A stretch of DNA of 64,000 bases from Alkalicoccus luteus (lineage in GTDB: Bacteria; Bacillota; Bacilli; Bacillales; Salisediminibacteriaceae): positions 1-64,000 of the forward strand of contig NZ_JAATHJ010000007.1 of NCBI RefSeq assembly GCF_012034335.1, read 5' to 3'. The notes under the pieces were generated by a model. The model saw nothing but the letters and a program-made list of their open reading frames with translations, did not search any database and was not told the DNA's origin. The position numbers and the translations under genes were made by a program. Positions 61,088 through 64,000 of this stretch are shown here, piece by piece. Numbering within the stretch: position 1 is the stretch's first letter; each line of letters opens with the position of its first letter.

Positions 61088-61191
61088 CGTGTCATCCTTT
61101 CTGTCAAAACGTTATAAACCTTTTCCAGTTTCTATTAAATCAGAAACGAGCTTTTATTTCACCTATTAATGTGCCGAAAATGAAAATCCGC

Positions 61192-63336
61192 TCACATCTG
61201 TTTATCTGAAGCAGTATCAAATTGAATTTTCTGCTTCTCTTTATTCCACACGAGTCGGGCTTGAAACGTTGTTTCTCCTCGTTTAAATCCTTTAATAAGA
61301 TCGGTGCTGCCCTCTGATAGAAGTTTTTTAATCTGTGCACGGGAGATCGATTTGGTTAGTATTTTTTTTGAAATCGAAAATCCGCAGTTTTTCTTTTTAT
61401 AGTTTGAACAGCCGACAAACGTACCATAATCGAGTGCGGTTCCGCTGCAGAGCGGACATTTCCCTGCCGAAGCTGGTCTTTTTGCTGCCTTTTTCTTCGT
61501 CTGAACGGAAGCCGTTTTTGGAAACGGCTTTTTTTGCGCCTGTTCCGGAACTGTTTTCACTAAATGCTGAACGAAGGAAGTAACTTGCTCAATAAAGTAG
61601 GCAGATCCTTTTTCAGCTGCCCCGATTTCTTTCAGTCGTTTTTCCCACTTTGCCGTCATTTCAGGAGATGCTAACAGCGTACCTTCCACTGCAGCTGCGA
61701 GTGCGCGGCCTTTTTCCTCTATATATACGCTGTTCTGGCTTACTTGAATATAGCCTCGCTGCTTCAGCGTCTGAATGATACCCGCTCTCGTTGCTTCTGT
61801 CCCGATGCCTTCCGTTTCTTTTAACACAGAAGCATCTTCCGCGCTAAGCAGTTTTCCGCACGTTTTCATCAGGGTAATCAAATCACCCTCTGTATAGCGC
61901 TTAGGAGGCTGGGTCTGCTTTTCGAGTACGTCGGTTTTGCTGACATGTACCTCTTCTCCTTTTTGAAGCGGCGGACCGCTTCGATCCTGTGCTTTAACAG
62001 GCAGAACCTTCCGCCAGCCTTCGTCAGTCACAGATTCAAAACTTGAAGCGTAAACAGCTTCATCCGAAACGGTTGTTTCCACTTTTTTCGTATCCGACAC
62101 TCTTGGAGGATAATGGGCCGCTAACACACGTTTCACTATCATGTCATACAGCTTTCGCTCGTCTGGAGGAAGCTTATCAAGATTCGGAACTTCTTCCGTT
62201 GGAATGATAGCATAATGATCGGTCACTTTTTCTGGTTGAACGCATCGCTTATTCTGGCGCAGGTTTGTTAGCGGGAGCGGGAAATAAGCAGTGTACTGCT
62301 GTTTTTTTCCCAGTAAAGCTACCGCCTTCTGCACCGTATCAGCCTCTTCAGCCGGCAGATAAGGGGAATCCGTCCTCGGGTAAGAAATATACCCTTTCGT
62401 GTAGAGACGCTGGGCGGTATCCAGTGTCTTTTTCGGCGCGAACTTACTTGCTTTATTCGCCTCTGCCTGAAGGGAAGACAGGGTGTACAGTAAAGGATGC
62501 GGAATGCGCTTCTTTTTTTCGTCGAGCTTGGTAACCTTGCCGTCCCTTCCACAGTCAGCTTTCGCTGCAACGTCAGCTTTTTGTTTATCCGAAAAGGCAT
62601 AGTTGTTATCTTCGGTTATGAGCCGGCCGCGGTAGGAGCCTCGTTCCGCTTTGAACAAAGCTTCTACTTCCCAGTAAGTCTCCTGCTGAAACGATTCCAT
62701 TTCCCGTTCGCGATTATCAATCATGCAGAGGACAGGTGTCTGCACCCGTCCGAGCGAAAAGACGTCAGATGAACCGGATTGCTGAAACAGAAGCGTGTAG
62801 AGTCTGGAGGCATTCATGCCGACGAGCCAGTCCGCATACGCACGGCTGACTGCCTCTTCATAAAGCGGGTACGTATCCTCATCCTTTATTAACTGCTGAA
62901 ACGCCTGCCTCACTGAAGCTGGAGTAAGGGATTGCACCCAAAGTCGCTTTAACGGCTTTTTCACGTTAATTTGATCGAGGATTAATCGGATGATTGCTTC
63001 TCCTTCCCGCTCCGCATCCCCTGCGTGTATGATGAGCGATACATCCGATCGGACCACGAATCGTTCAATCACCCTGAATTCTTTGAACCGCTTCACTTTA
63101 TATTCAAAACGATCCGGGATTATAGGGAGCGTTTGAAGTGACCAGCGTTTCCAGTCGCTTCGATACCCATCGGGCGGAATCGGTTCCACGAGGTGCCCGA
63201 TGGCCCATACGACAGCTGCCCCCTCCGGAAAATCCGAAGAGGGAGGCAGCAGCAGATGGTCTTTTTGTCGTACTGGATGAAACGGTGCAGCAAGCTTGGA
63301 AGCCTGATCCGGCTTCTCTGCAATAATGAGATACAT
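61192..63336 (-). CDS. topB: DNA topoisomerase III
   Basis: The 714-residue type IA topoisomerase has the TOPRIM start LIIAEKPDQASKLA, HAGDAEREGEAIIRL, the active Tyr in KGYISYPRTDSPYL and a C-terminal zinc-binding segment with Cys in GKCPLCSG and FVGCSNYKKKNCG. It resolves catenanes and recombination intermediates. ATG 63336 matches the family start. Its tail KIQFDTASDKQM fits B. subtilis TopB. Confidence 0.95.
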   Translation of the reverse strand: MYLIIAEKPDQASKLAAPFHPVRQKDHLLLPPSSDFPEGAAVVWAIGHLVEPIPPDGYRSDWKRWSLQTLPIIPDRFEYKVKRFKEFRVIERFVVRSDVSLIIHAGDAEREGEAIIRLILDQINVKKPLKRLWVQSLTPASVRQAFQQLIKDEDTYPLYEEAVSRAYADWLVGMNASRLYTLLFQQSGSSDVFSLGRVQTPVLCMIDNREREMESFQQETYWEVEALFKAERGSYRGRLITEDNNYAFSDKQKADVAAKADCGRDGKVTKLDEKKKRIPHPLLYTLSSLQAEANKASKFAPKKTLDTAQRLYTKGYISYPRTDSPYLPAEEADTVQKAVALLGKKQQYTAYFPLPLTNLRQNKRCVQPEKVTDHYAIIPTEEVPNLDKLPPDERKLYDMIVKRVLAAHYPPRVSDTKKVETTVSDEAVYASSFESVTDEGWRKVLPVKAQDRSGPPLQKGEEVHVSKTDVLEKQTQPPKRYTEGDLITLMKTCGKLLSAEDASVLKETEGIGTEATRAGIIQTLKQRGYIQVSQNSVYIEEKGRALAAAVEGTLLASPEMTAKWEKRLKEIGAAEKGSAYFIEQVTSFVQHLVKTVPEQAQKKPFPKTASVQTKKKAAKRPASAGKCPLCSGTALDYGTFVGCSNYKKKNCGFSISKKILTKSISRAQIKKLLSEGSTDLIKGFKRGETTFQARLVWNKEKQKIQFDTASDKQM

Positions 63337-63396
63337 AAGCGCCTCCCGAACGTACGTTTGATATCAGTATACCGGGAAGCGGCAGCTTGCGCAAGA

Positions 63397-64000
63397 TTAT
63401 GAATCTGATCGTTTTTCAGTCACTCCCGGCATTTGTCTGATCCGTTCTTCTTTCATCAGTTTTCCAAGCCCCCGCTTAAAGGCAGCTTTACTCATACCAA
63501 ACGCAGCTTCAATTTCTGCAGGAGTTGACTTATCTGTAAACGGCATTTTCCCGCCGCGCTCCTCCAGAATTTCCATGATTTTTTCGGCATCCTTTGCCTG
63601 GGCAGCCGTCCGCTCATCCCGAAGCGTCACGTTGATCGTTCCGTCTTCCTTTACATCGATGACACGGGCTTCGAGCAGCTGACCGAGCCGCGGGTCAAAA
63701 ACAAGCTGGCTGTCGTGTATGAACGCACGTACGCCTTCTTCAGTAACCATGGCACAGCCTGCTTCCTTAATAGAATAGACGTGTCCCTTAACGGTTGTAC
63801 CGTACCACTTGCGGTCGGCTTTATCTCGCTCTGCGTCAATAACAGCTTCATAGACAGGCAGTGCTTTTAAGCGCCCCATGCGATCGTGTCCAAGGCAGAC
63901 AAACAGCTTATCTCCCTTAGCGGGCCAGCGGGTTTTATCCTCTGGCAAGTCGTCTTTGGAAACGAGAATATCTTTTTCCAGTCCAATGTGTACGAACACG
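63397..64000 (-). CDS. cvfB: CvfB family S1 RNA-binding protein (partial)
   Basis: The frame reaches the window edge at 64000, so the N-terminal part lies outside. The 200 visible residues show part of an S1-like region, FVHIGLEKDILVSKDDLP, a second RNA-binding module (about 65-125) and a C-terminal winged helix with EAAFGMSKAAFKRGLGKLMKE. CvfB (B. subtilis YitL) binds RNA and affects virulence-factor expression in staphylococci. The role here is inferred. Confidence 0.88.
   Translation of the reverse strand, partial: VFVHIGLEKDILVSKDDLPEDKTRWPAKGDKLFVCLGHDRMGRLKALPVYEAVIDAERDKADRKWYGTTVKGHVYSIKEAGCAMVTEEGVRAFIHDSQLVFDPRLGQLLEARVIDVKEDGTINVTLRDERTAAQAKDAEKIMEILEERGGKMPFTDKSTPAEIEAAFGMSKAAFKRGLGKLMKEERIRQMPGVTEKRSDS

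Overview
The window is a chromosomal segment of a low-to-mid GC Bacillota of the family Bacillaceae. Its backbone follows the Bacillus subtilis yneF-parC order: yneF, ccdC (yneJ), yneK, citB, yneP, yneQ, yneR, yneT, parE, parC. A second block, known elsewhere in B. subtilis (mrfA/yprA, mrfB/yprB, ypsA, gpsB, rnpB, rlmL/ypsC), lies between yneQ and yneR. Acidic secreted or extracytoplasmic sequences (the cyclophilin lipoprotein, the betaine-binding domain) and an OpuF-type betaine transporter suggest a halophilic or haloalkaliphilic host. I infer something near the Salisediminibacterium / [Bacillus] selenitireducens group, but this is not proven by the window. The sporulation genes that flank citB and yprAB in B. 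subtilis (cotM, sspO, sspP, cotD) are absent here.

1-8 kb is a selenium locus set into the yne backbone. It holds the 3' end of a group II intron, yneF, selU (tRNA 2-selenouridine synthase), ccdC, yneK, a tRNA-Sec(UCA), selB, selD, a SelW-like selenoprotein, a 34-residue membrane peptide and selA. Two genes here need UGA read as selenocysteine. SelD has Sec at codon 19 and SelW has it in a CMQU motif. Ordinary ORF calling truncates the first and misses the second. Both UGAs are followed by hairpins with a GUU apical loop, which are candidate bacterial SECIS elements.

8-30.6 kb holds aconitase, a VanZ-like protein, two TVP38/TMEM64 membrane proteins, a double AAA+ ATPase, yneP, yneQ, nadE, a PHP phosphoesterase, a degenerate EAL protein, an MFS transporter, ywpF, an amidohydrolase, a cyclophilin lipoprotein, cheV behind a SigD-type promoter, a YhfH-like zinc peptide, an HD hydrolase, a GSP18-like DJ-1 protein behind a SigB-like promoter and an alpha/beta hydrolase. 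It ends with a cobalamin-binding sensor overlapping a PAS-like/STAS protein and a polysaccharide deacetylase. The Shine-Dalgarno of the cobalamin protein lies in a perfect hairpin.

30.6-41.4 kb is a nucleic-acid block: the MrfAB repair helicase-exonuclease pair, a cNMP/CBS/DUF294 nucleotidyltransferase-like protein with a DEDDh exonuclease, YpsA, GpsB, an RNase HI-like protein, the class B RNase P RNA and RlmL, followed by MoaA and YneR. 41.5-49.7 kb holds the two-gene betaine transporter, a universal stress protein, YneT and topoisomerase IV (parE-parC) behind a promoter overlapped by a LexA-like box.

49.7-64 kb starts with a tyrosine-recombinase-like protein whose alignment lacks the catalytic Tyr and whose promoter carries an inverted repeat. 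It continues with mostly reverse-strand genes: a flavin reductase, a glycosyltransferase with features of the SenB/TIGR04348 group, DUF2203, DUF2231 and DUF4395 proteins, a HAD phosphatase, the double dynamin DynA, an SDR, a KOW-like protein, a retropepsin-like protein, TopB and the truncated CvfB. A forward-strand permease lies among them.
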